Source of the DNA: Gnetum montanum
Lineage: Eukaryota > Streptophyta > Gnetopsida > Gnetales > Gnetaceae
Direction of reading: 5' to 3'
Assembly (NCBI GenBank): GCA_015680685.1
Contig: MNCI01038015.1
Coordinates: forward strand, 93,394 to 157,393
Length of the DNA stretch: 64,000 nt
Part shown: positions 53,252 through 64,000 of the stretch, in pieces
How the letters are laid out: every line of letters begins with the position of its first letter
How positions within the stretch are numbered: the stretch's first letter is position 1
Notes under the pieces: generated by a model
What the model was told of the DNA's origin: nothing
The model's database searches: none
What the model saw: the letters and a program-made list of their open reading frames with translations, nothing else
Translations under genes and position numbers: made by a program

Positions 53252-55770
53252 ATGTCTTCTTCTTCACACAAAAGCACTTCACCACCTAGGACTAACACAA
53301 GAAGCAATCAACGGTAGGATACACATGACATTGATCCACCAATCCCTCAATAGTTTTGTGTGGTATATATTCATCCTGATGAATATGTACACAACTTCAC
53401 CTTTATTCTCCATCAAGATGAACAGCTGCATTGGCATGACTTGGAAGGTAACATAGTGTTACCTCTTGACCATTCAATCCCGAGTATGCTTCTTCGTGCT
53501 CTCACATGAATAAGCATGCAACACTTACATGTAGAATACATTGCCTAGGACTATGATTCGAGAGACCATCATCCCACAGAGGCATAACGTCAAAGGAATT
53601 TGCAACAAAAGAGACACCATAAGTCTTTAAAGGGAAAATGGTCCAAGGATGCCCCCCACGTTTTAAGTGAAATTGAGGATGATGAACCTGCCTCAAGTAG
53701 TCACCCACATAACGATGTTCCTCCCCTTGACTTTGGCCAAGGGGTTGTGTATCAGAACATTCATTCTATTATTCATAACCTAGGAGCTGATACCAATGGA
53801 CACAAAGTATCTGAAAAAGGAACAAGGACACATGGCAAAGGTGGGCATTCTGATCGCAATCGTGATCGAGGCAGAGACCACAGAAGAGAAGGTAGTAGAC
53901 ACCATCATGGTGGCAACTCTCCTTCTTCTTCATCTTCATTGTCCCCTTCACCCTCTCCTTTAGTGTCTGGACACAGCCATAGGGAAAAAAGATCGTGAGG
54001 ATAAGGGCAAGCAAAGTGGAAGTCACAGACGAAATAGCCAAGACAGAGGACAAGGGCACTCTAGGGAATCACGACATAAAATAAGGGAGAGTAGGGAACT
54101 GTGCAGGCACCATAGATGCCACGAATGAGATGATCATGATGAACCCCTACTCGCTACTTGAAGCATGCTAGACATAACTAAGGCTATGAGAGTTCCAACA
54201 AGGCACCAAAAAGATAATAGGATCAAGAGGTTAGACATGAATAACATCCCACAATTTGAAGGGGGATATAACACTAATCCTCAAAATCACTTCCAAGCAT
54301 TTCACGATGTGTGTGCCTTGCAAAACATAGAAAAAAAGTGGCAAAAACAAAAGTTGTTCCCACAGATACTAGTAAAAGAAGCTGAAAGCTGGTACCAGTC
54401 TTTAGAACTGAAATCCATTCGTAGGTGGAGTACTATGTTAGAATTATTCAACGATAAGTACCAAATGTACTCCCGAGTGTCTAACCTGCAAAAGCAAATT
54501 CAAGGATGGAAACAAGGAAGTCATGAACTGTTTGATGCTGCCATGGGCCGTTATTATGCACTATTACATCATTGTCGTGACCATGGTTATTCACAGCGGG
54601 ATCAGCTATGCCATCTCGTGGATGGGCTTAGGCATGAAACAAGAAGAACCCTTGGGACTTATGCCCAAAGAAGGTTATCTGAGCTTAGGTCCCATCAAAT
54701 TCACAAACTACTGGAGCAAGTTGCTAAGGAAGAAGGTGAGCTACGAAAGAGAGAGAGAGCGGAAGAATATAACCGAGATCCTTCCCTCCAGAAGAAGGGA
54801 GTAATATTTTGTGAGGATGAGGAAGAGTCACCACTCAAAGAGATGGTGAATAGGAAAACCTTGCCTATCCAAAAGTTAGCATCAAAAGTATTGGCAAAGG
54901 TAGAAAAAATGTGGGACTCCCTGGGTAGTAGGTTTCAAACTGTTCTCAAAGTAGTAGAGGAGTCTAGAGAGCGAGGTAGTGATCGTGACAAAAGAAAAAA
55001 GAGAGAAGTAAAAAACGCATGTAACAATGGTAAGGGTAAAGTTGCTATTATTGAAGAGGTTATGGACTCAGATATAGACGATGATAGTGGATGCAAGATA
55101 TGTCAATATGATCATCCTAATGGATGTTGCGCTGTGATCTCACATCTGCAGGAGTTTGGGGTGTATGCACTTAATCCATGTTTAAAAAAACAACAAACAT
55201 TCCAACCGTTACCTTATCCCCAAGGTAACCCAAGGCAGTTCCATCCAAGTGGAACTCCCCCATAACCAATTGAGCAACATCAACAGTGGAAGCATCCACA
55301 ATCATGGGGAATGCCACCACCAAGGCAACAATATCCTTACCAGCAACTTGACCCATATGGATATTACATGCAACATCCAATCTCTCCATGTGACTCTATT
55401 AGTCACATTACTTCCTAACATCACTACCAAGCCTACAAGTGCTATAGGACTCTCTCTCCTAGGGGTGATATTCCACAAGTGTACCATCCTTCAAATTCGG
55501 TCGCATCTCTCCCATCAATAGCTCCATTACCACATGCTCTAGCAATGCAAGGTGAACTCCCTGCTCAGCCACAGCAACGCAATGCCACAAGGGCTGTTAA
55601 TCCTCAACCTACTATTGGTTCTGACAACCATATGAAGAAAAAACCTTTCTTTAGAACCAATAGTTTAACCAAGCCTTTGCAACCCCAAGCGGCTGAGTCT
55701 TTGGATGTCTCCGTATCAAATAAAGCTTCAAAGCCCCCTTTGAACCTAACACCGCATTCAACGCATACGA
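53252..55770 (+). pseudogene. gag: Gag, element F
   Basis: The ATG at 53252 begins MSSSSHKSTSPPR. The N-terminal HPDEYVHNFTFILHQDEQ block follows a stop near 53350, and more stops lie near 53510-53590. An open stretch at 53600-53998 holds the acidic and His/Arg-rich linker. From 54165 to 55265 a 366-codon frame carries the capsid domain (FEGGYNTNPQNHFQAFHDVC, KEAESWYQSLELK) and the zinc knuckle CKICQYDHPNGCC. The Pro-rich tail follows with stops near 55263 and 55418. It is closest to the B fragment. Confidence 0.88.
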
Positions 55771-56464
55771 TCATGTTAACACATGTCGTTACTGATTGGA
55801 TCATAGCTGACCACCTTCCCAAGAAATTCTCTGATCCTAGGAGTCCCCTAATATATCTACAACTCACTGGGAATGAGCCATGAAAAGCTCTTTTGGATTC
55901 AGGTTCCCCCATTAAAAAAGAGCAACATATGTTTAGAGTTGGCTGACCAGTCCATCACTGTTCCCTTGGGATTAGTGAAGGAGATTGTTACCACTGTTTG
56001 TGGATGGTCGTATCCAGCTGACTTCTTGATGATTCAAGTGAACAATAGTAAGGGGGACTTCCTAATCATAATGGAAAGGGCATGGCTAAGAACTATCAAT
56101 GCATGCCTAGGAATCTACTATCTTTCCCTAGAAATATCTAAGGAAAATAATTTTAGAAAGATCAAGAAGAAGAAAGTTCCATGCATCACATACCATGACA
56201 CAGGGTGTAATTATGTGCAGAGATCATGGGTTGTGCAAAGTTTAACATTGCCTGCATGCAATCAGTATGCACAAACGATCAATATACAAAGGTGTCTGTA
56301 TATAGTAGCCACACGACAAGAAGACACCCAGTGGCTGACAGCTAATCAAGAAAGAAGCTCACTTATATGCATGGAACTAACTAAGGGTTTGACTTGCACT
56401 TACATAGATATCATAGACGCATTAGAGCAAGTCCATCGCCAACTTCCCAGTCTAACTTAGAAAA
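55771..56464 (+). pseudogene. pro: Protease, element F (internal deletion at the active site)
   Basis: The domain starts MLTHVVTDWI. The active site LLDSGS is followed immediately by PPLKKSN: about 40 bases that encode GVNLIS and the next residues in other copies are missing, and the frame is shifted. Downstream motifs remain (VPLGLVKEIVTT, NNSKGDFLIIMERAWL, KKVPCITY). The stop before KALLD replaces a coding triplet. The enzyme cannot fold normally. Confidence 0.85.
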
Positions 56465-57610
56465 CATCAACTGGGGGAAGTTGGAAATTCCTAAGAAATT
56501 TAAATAAGAGCCCCTAGAGCTAAAACCATTGCCCATTGGTATAGAGTACACGTTCCTTAAGAATGGAAAATCGGTAATCATCAATGCAAGACTTGCTCCG
56601 CAACAAAAAGAGAGTTTGCTAAAGGTAATAAACAAGTGGTCAAAAGCCTTCACTTGGTCATATCTGGAATTAACTGAAATAGATCCTAGGATATGCCAGC
56701 ATAGGATTTACACTGACTCTTCTATGAAGCCTTAAAAATAGCCACAAAGACGATTGAATCCAAAGTTGAAACAAGTAGTAAAAGAAGAAATCGAACAACT
56801 TCTAAAGGCTGGGTTCATATACCCCATTGCTGATAATGAATGGGTTAGCCCCTTAGTAATCATGCCTAAAAAGGGAGGCAAATGGAGGATGTGCTTAGAT
56901 TTTAGGCTACTAAACATGGCAATATTCAAGGATCACTTTCCATTGCCATTTGTTGACCAAGTCTTAGACACAATCGTAGAGCATCACTATTATAGTTTTC
57001 TAAATGGATATAGCAAATACAACCAAATACAAATAGCCCCAAAAGACCAAGCCAAAACTACATTCACCAGTCCTTGGGGAACGTTTGCATACAAAAAAAT
57101 GCCATTTGGCTTGTGCAATGCCCCTGCAAAGTTTCAATGCTTAGTTCTAAGCATATTCCAGCAGCAGATAGGGAATGGTGTGGAAGTCTTTATGGATGAC
57201 TTCTCCACTTATGGAGCAAGCTTTGATCAATCCTTGGACTGATTAGAGCAAGTGTTGAAAAGATTTGTAGAAACTAATTTGAGGCTCAACTGGCAAAAAA
57301 GCCATTTGATGGTCCAAGAAGGCGTAGTACTTGGGCATAAAATCTCACATGCAAGGATAGAGGTAGACCTTGAGAAAATCAAAGTCATCCAAGGAATTAC
57401 CCATCAACTAAAAACTATCAAAGATATTCAATCATTCCTTGGACACACTAGCTACTATAGGAGATTCATAGAGAACTTTTCAAAGATTGCCAAATCATTT
57501 GTAGAGTTAAAAAAAAAGGACGTACCCTTCGAGTGGACTAGGGAATGCAAACTGGCTTTCAAAAATTTGAAACAGAAGCTGGTAGAAACACCCATTCTAC
57601 AAGCTCTTAA
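56465..57610 (+). pseudogene. pol: Reverse transcriptase, element F
   Basis: It begins WGKLEIPKKFK, then a stop, then EPLELKPLPIG. The palm and fingers are well kept: LLKAGFIYPIADNEWVSPLV, KKGGKWRMCLDFR, FKDHFPLPFVDQVLD, MPFGLCNAPAKFQ and the catalytic VFMDDFSTYG near 57186-57215. The thumb/connection has RLNWQKSHLMVQEGV and FLGHTSYYRRFIENFSKIA. Single stops lie near 56734 and 57239. RT of this type clusters with Athila by its motif wording; that is judgement by eye. Confidence 0.9.
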
Positions 57611-57995
57611 CTGGTCCAAGCCATTCCATGTCATGACTGATGCATCCAACTATGCCTTAGGAGTCGTACTTACATAGTTAGATGACCAAAAACGCCCTTA
57701 TTACATTCACTATACAAAAAAAAAGTATAGCTAGTGCACAACTTAACTACACTACTATAGAAAAAGAATTAATAGCTATAGTGTTTGCACTAGAAAAGTT
57801 TAGACACTATGTATTAGGTTACAAAGTATTCATACACACAGATCATAGTGCAATCCGGTTCCTCATGAATAAGCCAATGGTAAGCCCCTGTATTATACAA
57901 TGGCTGGTAATCCTATAAGAGTTTAATTTAATGATGATTGATCGTAAAGGCACCAAGAATGTAGTTGTCGATCATTTATCTTGGTTATGCTAGGA
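57611..57995 (+). pseudogene. pol: RNase H, element F
   Basis: PFHVMTDASNYALGVVL (catalytic Asp), then a stop and a one-base gain in an A-run near 57715. NYTTIEKELIAIVFALEKF (Glu) and VFIHTDHSAIRFLMNKP (Asp) follow, with the end at VVDHLSWL. All catalytic residues are present. The frameshift separates it from the RT frame. Confidence 0.88.
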
Positions 57996-59439
57996 CAACA
58001 AAGAGGATGAGTATCCAATTTTCGATCATTTCCTTGATGGGTTCCTCTTTGCCAGTGTAGTGAATAACCAATCACCCATGGATAAAAACTGGTATAGTAG
58101 CATTCTTACCTATCTCCTTACCCAAAAAACACCACAAGAGCTAGACCTTAAGAAGAAACAACAGTTTCTTCACAGAGCCAAGTACTTTATGGAGATCAAT
58201 GGACAACTTTACAAAGTATGTTCCGATGGCTTAGTTCGATGGTGTGTTCCTGATAGAAATCAACTGAGAGTTCTCCAAGACGTTCATGAGGGCCCTTGTG
58301 GGGGTCATTATGCTGGGAGACAAATGGCTATCAAGATCATGCTTGCATGGTATTATTGGCCTACCTTGTTCCAGGACACCCATCAATTCGTCCAATCTTG
58401 TGAACGCTATCAACGTGATGGGGGAATGACTGCTAGAATGGAGGATCCGCAACAATGGATTTAACCATTAGAACCCTTCGACATTTGGGGAATTGATTTC
58501 ATGAGGTCCATTACACCAATGTCCAATGGAAAAGCTTACATCATAGTTGTCGTAGACTACTTAACAAAATGGATTGAAGAAGCTACCGTTAAAGATTGCA
58601 CATCATCTATAGCTACACGATTTGTTCAACAACAAGTCATCAACAGGTTTGGTGTGCCACATGCACTTATCTCAGACAACGGTACACACTTCACAGGTGC
58701 AACTTTTCAGAAGTTAATGCAACGCTTAGGGGTTGAGCACAAATTGACTACACCATACCACCCCCAAGCAAATAGTCAAGCCGAGGTCACCAACATGGAG
58801 ATTACTAAGATACTAACTAGAACCATTAGCAAGTATAGGCAAGACTAAAGCACTAAACTGAATGATGCCCTTTGGGCATACCGCTTCACATGGAAACTTC
58901 ATATAGGCTACTCTCCCTACGAGTTAGTGTATGGAAAACTTCCAACGCTCCCTATCCAAATTGAGCTCCGTACACTAGCCATAGCATGTGACCTCAACCT
59001 TGACCTTGATCTAGCACAAAAACAAAGGTTGATGACTCTTAACTTGCTAGATGAGAACCGACTAGCTACCTTGTCATATAATAAGTTGCACAAGGCATTT
59101 AATAAACAACGTCATGACTTGAAAATTAGGAAAGTTAAGTATTAGCCAGGAGATAAGGTTCTCTACTGGAACCCCACACATGTGTCACAACATACCAAAT
59201 TTCAAACACTGTGGGAAGGACCTTACATTATCTATGCAACTTTTCCTTCAAGGGCCATGATCATATATAAACCTGAGAGCCCTGATAAGAGACTGTTAGT
59301 CAACATGCAACAAACAAAACCTTTCCATGAGTTTAGAATAGCTAGAACATATGCTACCTCTGTTGGTGGGCAACCTTGCTCATTATTTTGAATCTCCTCC
59401 TTCCAACTCAGTCATGGGGGAGATGGCCACCTCGGTTAA
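57996..59439 (+). pseudogene. pol: Integrase, element F
   Basis: One frame can be followed to the end with about five stops. The zinc-binding region has VHEGPCGGHYAGRQ and SCERYQRDG, where the second Cys is Tyr. The D,D-35-E core residues are in WGIDFM, LISDNGTH and QAEVTNMEI. GYSPYELVYGKLP and LYWNPTHVSQHTKFQTLWEG follow, and the tail is CSLF, stop, ISSFQLSHGGDGHLG, stop. That tail is the one retained in C and D after their deletion. I see no chromodomain. Confidence 0.9.
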
Positions 59440-60928
59440 TCATTGAAGGCCTTCAGTTCTTTTTAATTTTTTGTTTTACACATTTCTTTAATCTTTCTTG
59501 TTTTTGTTTTACACCATCGTTCATATTTTTACCATTTCTTTGTGTGATTACTTTATTTTGTTCGTCACCTAATAAGTGTTCATGATGGTGGCATGAATAA
59601 TACTATATTGATTGCTAATGTTTGGATTTTACTTTTGAAGTATGATGTTGATATTAAGGTATGGTTCTTTTGATTAAACAAGCAATGAGTCCACGTCGTT
59701 CATACATCCATAAAATCCTATGGTCTCCCTTGGGCTTAGAACTGTACAGTCCCTTTCTCTAATAAAATTGTTAATGAATTGGTGGCTAGGTATTTCTCAG
59801 ACTAAGGAAAGACTCAAAGGATGAAAAGGGTGTGACTTCAAGGGGATTTGATGCATTTGTGCTAGCTATTCTCTTGAGTGCTTGGATGCTTTTTCCTTAG
59901 GTTTTCCACCATTCTAACCATTCATCAAATCTTTGGAAGTTGAGTGCATAAAAATAAGTCTTTGCATGGTGTGGTTCTCATGCAAAAAACACACAAAAAA
60001 AGTGAGAATTCAAAGCACATCCCTTAGACAAAATAATGAACTTGGGCTACATGCACTGGTTATGGCACTGGAAAGACATGTTACCCATGCCTGAAGGTTC
60101 CCTCTAACTAAGGTTCTTTCGCTTCCTGATTCTCCATCTTGCTCTTTTCAGAATGGTGGTGACTTTTTGTAGAGGCATTCTTGTTGCTTCAAGAGGATAG
60201 GTTGGTCAAATGTGTTAATGCAAGGTCACTAAATGTAGTTTGTTGAGCCTAGATTTGGAATGAGTTCTAATCGGTCACATTAACCATAGAACACACACAA
60301 GGGACTTTACACAACCTTGTTCTTGGGTTTCTATTGCATTCTCTCCTCTCCACCTTCCTTTTCCATTTTTCACCTCATTACCAATTTTATCATTAGTCTA
60401 TATCTTGGTTGATGCATTGTTTTTCCTTGGTAAGTTGTTGTGGGTAAGTTTTTAACTTTTACTTCCAAATGACATTCCTAGAGCCTACAGACTCTTTGGT
60501 TTGTGGGTCTGTCAGGGCATCAAGGGCATGAGCCTGCTTTGGGGAGGACCCATTGACATTCCTTTTTGGTGCATTTGTTAACTTCTTTTCCTTAAACATT
60601 TCCTGCAATTAATAATTTTTTGTTTCATCCCCATCCATGACATCCATTTTATTGGCATTGTCATTGTTGCTTTTTCTCCACCTTTCTTATTCCTTATCTT
60701 TTTCTATCCTATCACTATCAGAGGTTCACTCTTAGTCATGGAGGCCCGAGCACAAATTTTTTCAATTTTTCCTAACCCCTACACCTTAGGTAGTCACTAG
60801 TGTTAAATCTCTAAAATCAGTATTTTCCATAACCACAACTCAGCCAATGCACTTTACATTGAGGCAAGGTATCAACTACATTGTGATTTATCTACCTTCG
60901 CTCATTTGTGACTGTGTTGTGTGTGCAA
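59440..60928 (+). other. 3' non-coding region of element F
   Basis: It starts with the T-rich TTTTTGTTTTACA region. It includes the hairpin (59960-60015) and the second purine tract (AGTCATGGAGG, near 60734). It ends GTGTTGTGTGTGCAA, where the other copies have CAG, so the splice-acceptor-like AG is lost. I see no long coding frame. Confidence 0.75.
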
Positions 60929-61114
60929 ATGGTGATCATACAACAATGGACTAGGCCTAGAGGAAACACTTAAGATGGACTGGAATTGGAACATTTACGA
61001 AAGGAGTAAGATTGGTGACGTGGCTATGGATAAACAATGGAAGATGCAATCTTGGCATCAGCAACAACATGCCTTATTCTTTTTTCTCTCTCCTTCTCCT
61101 CCAGCTACCAAATA
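60929..61114 (+). pseudogene. Small ORF with hydrophobic C-terminus, element F
   Basis: It begins MVIIQQW and aligns with the intact copy in D. Several stops lie in the middle, a frame change comes near the hydrophobic part, and the end codon is changed (TCTAA to CTCGA). It shows that the frame was already present in the full-length family, not only in the deleted copies. Confidence 0.5.
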
Positions 61115-61318
61115 AGGCTCGATGTCATTTATGTATAGTGTTCACCTTTGTGATCATGAACACTAATGTTGTTATGTATTGTATTGTTGATCCGTTCACT
61201 GGGCATGTTGAGTTTATCACCTCGTTCCATCTTCAATGGTCATTCAGTCAATAATCCCATACCTTCCCAATATTTTGTAAGGAACTTGAGGACAAGTTTT
61301 CATTCAATCATGGGAGTA

Positions 61319-62125
61319 TGATGAACCGTGATATCATGTTCGCAATATTGGATCCAACCATGCAATGTCGGATATGTGATATCGCAGCTTGTCTCTTTGC
61401 CTATAAATAAGAGGCGGTGCCCTTGGTTTCCACATTAGATAATTAGTCTCTTAGCCTAACTCTTGTCATTTCCCCCCCCAAAGTTAGAATTATTTCTGCA
61501 TGCCTGCAGCAGGAGTCATAGAGTGAACAAATCTTTATTCGAGCATTGTGTACTTGAGCACACTTTGTGTACGGCAATAAAGACGAACTTTATGATAAAC
61601 CTTGCAGCATATAGAATAGATTAATTAGTGTTAATTATTATTTAATGCTTTCTTAGTTAATTAATGATCTCTCTCACCCTACAACTCTCTTAGTTAAATA
61701 CACTCAGTACGACTGCTTTAAGCATGCGTGTAGCGCTTGATAACCCAGTGACGATTAGCATTTGGTAATCCCAGCAACGTTGCAATGGTTCAGGATATGT
61801 GCGGCAAGTGGGAACAGATATTGGTGTTAGGAGTAATTAGAACTTAGTTAATGAATAGTTAAATTAGATTAGTTACTTAGTTATCTCTCTCCCCCTCCTT
61901 ACTAGCATAGGATATAAAACACATAAAAACCATAAAAATCATATGCCTCAAGCTTACTTAACCATACAACCGTGACATACAAGTAAGTTTGGGAAGACAA
62001 CGATTAACCAACCCATTATTATTTTACAAAGACGTATAGGCACTTAGTCCTTGGAATTCCACTAGATCGTGCGTGAAATGCTTGTATTCGTATGGTTGAG
62101 CGTAGAGGTACCTTGTCACTCATCA
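61319..62125 (+). repeat. 3' LTR of element F (807 bp)
   Basis: It is preceded by the decayed purine tract AATCATGGGAGTA (61306-61318). U3 has GATATC-type units (61327-61384), then CTATAAATAAG at about 61401-61411 and the poly(A) signal GGCAATAAAGACGA near 61577. It ends CTCATCA. Confidence 0.9.
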
Positions 62126-62818
62126 CTTAGGATTCAGCTAAATAACATATAGACTTCTTCAAATCTTAAGGTGTACCTATGTTTCAATTATTCCAAATTC
62201 CAACACCTGAATTTCAACAAATCCAAATTCCACATACACCTCTGCGAGGGCCATATCCTTCTAAGTCAAAGCAAATAACGCAAGGTAGATGATGACCGCT
62301 GCAACTTTAAACGTGGGTGGGAATGGGAAGGATAGCCGAGAAAAACCAGCCGAGCTTGAGGAAGTTCTGGAAAAATACCTCATTGCACCTTTGTTTTGTC
62401 TGGCGACTTTTTACTGATTTGAAAAAGTGACAGTTGAGAATAATTAGGTTACCGATTATTAGCGTGGTAATTTACCTCCCAATTATTCAACCTTCCCACG
62501 CAACACATATGTGACCAAGCAGGAGGAGAAGAGACAAATCCCACGCAAATTAGACACGCAAGACGCTCGGTCCCACACCCGTCGCCAGTTCGAATCTCTC
62601 AGAGAATAAAGTCGCGAAGCGTCGATTGATTCCCTTCTTGTTTTGCAGATTATTGTTGCGGCGGCTGCGAATTTTCATGCTCCTTGGCCGTCTTCTGTAG
62701 TGTTTTCTGGTCCTGCTTCTAACGCATAGGATCATTATCGGCGAAAGAATTAAGGCTTAGTTTTTCTTCCGTTTTAGCATCATCTGCCATTTCGCTGCTT
62801 TGGTTTTTGCCTGTAAAA
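62126..62818 (+). promoter_or_regulatory. Upstream region and 5' leader of the TOM1-like gene
   Basis: About 690 bp separate the 3' LTR of element F from the start codon. The last 300 bp are GC-richer, as in an exon leader. A very short upstream frame (ATG at 62677, stop at 62698-62700, seven codons) lies in the probable leader. I cannot place a TATA box or transcription start with confidence. Confidence 0.55.
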
Positions 62819-63013
62819 ATGTCGAGGATTCCGTTTGTGGAGCTTTATTCTTCTTATTCTTCGAATCGTTCGGCGTCGGTATCGGCTTGGGCGTTGGAGG
62901 ATATACGGCGGATGAGAGGATTCTGGAATGATATCGATAACTCGCGGGCGTGGCAGGACGGCATTTTCTTCACTCTCTGCGCCGCCTACGCTGCAGTTGC
63001 CGCTGTTGCCCTG
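62819..63013 (+). CDS. TOM1: TOM1/TOM3-like seven-helix membrane protein, exon 1
   Basis: The 65-codon exon starts at ATG 62819 and ends at a GTAAGG donor (63014). The motif FWNDIDNSRAWQDGIF matches the conserved start (W-x-D-[VI]-[ND]-x-S-x-x-W-Q-D-x-I-F) of plant TOM1, TOM3 and THH1 proteins. The first hydrophobic helix begins after it (TLCAAYAAVAAVAL). These are multi-pass membrane proteins of the tonoplast, known in Arabidopsis as host factors used by tobamoviruses. Their normal role is less clear. The N-terminus is Ser-rich and variable, as usual. The rest of the gene lies beyond the window. Which paralogue it is cannot be decided from one exon. Confidence 0.8.
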
Positions 63014-63836
63014 GTAAGGGCCCTCCGTTTTGTTTTGCTTAGTCTCTTTCGGATCGTTTCGCTTTGGAATGGATAGTGTTTCGGTCGAGGACTTTGTTTT
63101 CTTGTTTCGCTGATTGATTGATCTCTGTGTTTTCAATTCTGTGTTTGGAAACATTTGAAAAACGTATTGAGATCCCTTTTTTTATTGTTTTTTTTTTTTT
63201 GCAAATTTGAATTTAGCGCGGTGAAATGTCTAGGATATTCAAAGGTCCGGCCAAACGTTGCGACACGAGTCAAGGAACTTAGGGATTCTATTCGTTATTC
63301 GTAATTTTTTTATTTTGTATTTCTTACTTGGTCTTCTGATTATTTGATTAGTCATTGAATTGTGCTATCACCGGAATTAATTTATTTGTTGTTAATTGAT
63401 GATCATGTACACACACACTTGTCCACTGCGCGTTTGAAGGATGGATATGAATTTACAATTGTTGTGGATGTCTGATCAAACTACCAATTCAAATATCTTC
63501 AATTTATCAATTTAATGAAGCGAGTGTAGATTTGATCTGGCTAAGCTTGAATGCGATGGCCATGTTGCAAGTTCTTTCGTTAAAACATTCAATTTAAACT
63601 ATATGCTGTAAATGATATCCCACTGTTGATTTCTATAATGTGAGATCATTCAACTGGTCATGTTTTACTGCTCGGAAAATCTGAATTCTGCCTAAGGCTG
63701 TACTTTGTTATGGATAGGCACAAGTAACATACCAGGAACTGTATCTTTCAGTGTTCTTTAAAGCTGTAGATAAGCAACTTACGTCCGTACAGATATTTGA
63801 GATGTCTGATTGATGATCTGCAGAACACTGTTATAT
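63014..63836 (+). other. Intron 1 of the TOM1-like gene (partial)
   Basis: It begins GTAAGG and is T-rich, as in plant introns. No second exon is visible before the N at 63837. Confidence 0.65.
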
Positions 63837-63837
63837 N

Positions 63838-64000
63838 CTTACTTGTATTGTCACGGTTGTATAGTTAAGTAAGTCTGAGGTATGTGATTTTTATATCTTT
63901 TCTCTTTTATTGCCTATGCTAATGAGGGAAAGGGTGAAGAGACTAAGTAACTAACTTTCACTAACTAAGCTTTAATGCCTTAGCATCAGTATCCGTCCCA
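63838..64000 (-). repeat. LTR fragment after a single N (minus orientation)
   Basis: CTTACTTGTATTGTCACGGT and the following GTCTGAGGTATGTGATTTTT match the U5 side of the GATATC-type LTRs, read on the minus strand as in A and E. The terminal TGATGAG... part of about 130 bp is missing at the N. It is either a real insertion in intron 1 or a scaffold join. Confidence 0.75.

Larger units (their letters stand above)
52314..62125 (+). mobile_element. Element F: full-length Athila-like retrotransposon (gag-pro-RT-RH-IN)
   Basis: The LTRs are at 52314-53119 (806 bp) and 61319-62125 (807 bp), with primer site, gag, protease, RT, RNase H, integrase and a 3' region with the small ORF. The flanks CTCAA (52309-52313) and CTTAG (62126-62130) could be a decayed 5-bp duplicate (two transitions). 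It is the only uninterrupted copy with a full pol in this window and the natural type of helper for the gag-pro-only copies. It carries stops and small frameshifts and is dead now. Confidence 0.93.

Noticed and set aside
52309-62130. CTCAA/CTTAG as proven target duplicate of element F
   Set aside because: Only three of five bases agree; two transitions could explain it, but I do not count it as proof.
62780-63154. Antisense 124-codon frame over the TOM1-like exon
   Set aside because: It is the shadow of a GC-rich exon and has no recognisable features.

Overview
This is nuclear DNA of a land plant. The evidence is the first exon of a TOM1/TOM3-type plant membrane protein gene at the right end (62819-63013, with a GT splice donor), a broken type III polyketide synthase (chalcone-synthase-like) gene, a plant-type Helitron, tRNA-derived SINEs, and about 49 kb of nested LTR retrotransposons of the Ty3/gypsy class. 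Their tRNA-Asp primer sites and reverse transcriptase/RNase H sequences point to the Athila-like (non-chromovirus) branch. I cannot name the species. Two N gaps (22279-22472 and 35995-36185) and two single Ns (51922 and 63837) mark assembly joins.

Layout. 1-3714: element A (minus), with gag and 5' LTR, inserted into the gag of element B (minus, 3715-5278). 5469-13223: element C (plus, TSD CAATG). 13224-22891: AT-rich host sequence with two SINEs, a 451-bp foldback, a degenerate Helitron (minus, about 17985-21401), tandem repeats, and half of a type III PKS pseudogene. 22892-51370: element D (plus, TSD ATGGT), which split that PKS pseudogene. D contains element G (plus, 28192-49690, TSD TTAGT), G contains element E (minus, 33298-41542), and E's 5' LTR contains a solo LTR H (40100-41285, TSD CAAGG). 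This is a four-level nest, so the order of arrival is D, G, E, H. 52314-62125: element F (plus), the only uninterrupted copy here with gag, protease, RT, RNase H and integrase. 62126-63836: upstream region, exon 1 and part of intron 1 of the TOM1-like gene. 63838-64000: piece of another LTR directly after a single N.

How the parts relate. F and G have the full gag-pro-RT-RH-IN order. C and D have the same gag and protease, but RT, RNase H and integrase are missing through what looks like one shared deletion. The reading frame crosses that junction and rejoins the last codons of pol, so these copies are best read as a gag-pro-only, non-autonomous subfamily moved by an F-like partner. E is probably the same, but its junction lies in an N gap. 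All copies share a long 3' region with a conserved A-rich-loop hairpin and three AGTCATGGGGG-type purine tracts. In C, D, E and F it also holds a roughly 61-codon frame with a hydrophobic C-terminus, directly after a splice-acceptor-like sequence. G has a 951-codon third frame in the corresponding place. Upstream of the TATA box each LTR family carries its own array of short palindromes (GCGATATCGC, CTCTAATAATTAGAG, GCGTATACGC, or TACGTAGCCACC units). Every coding copy is damaged, mostly by C-to-T/G-to-A type changes, so none looks able to move by itself now.
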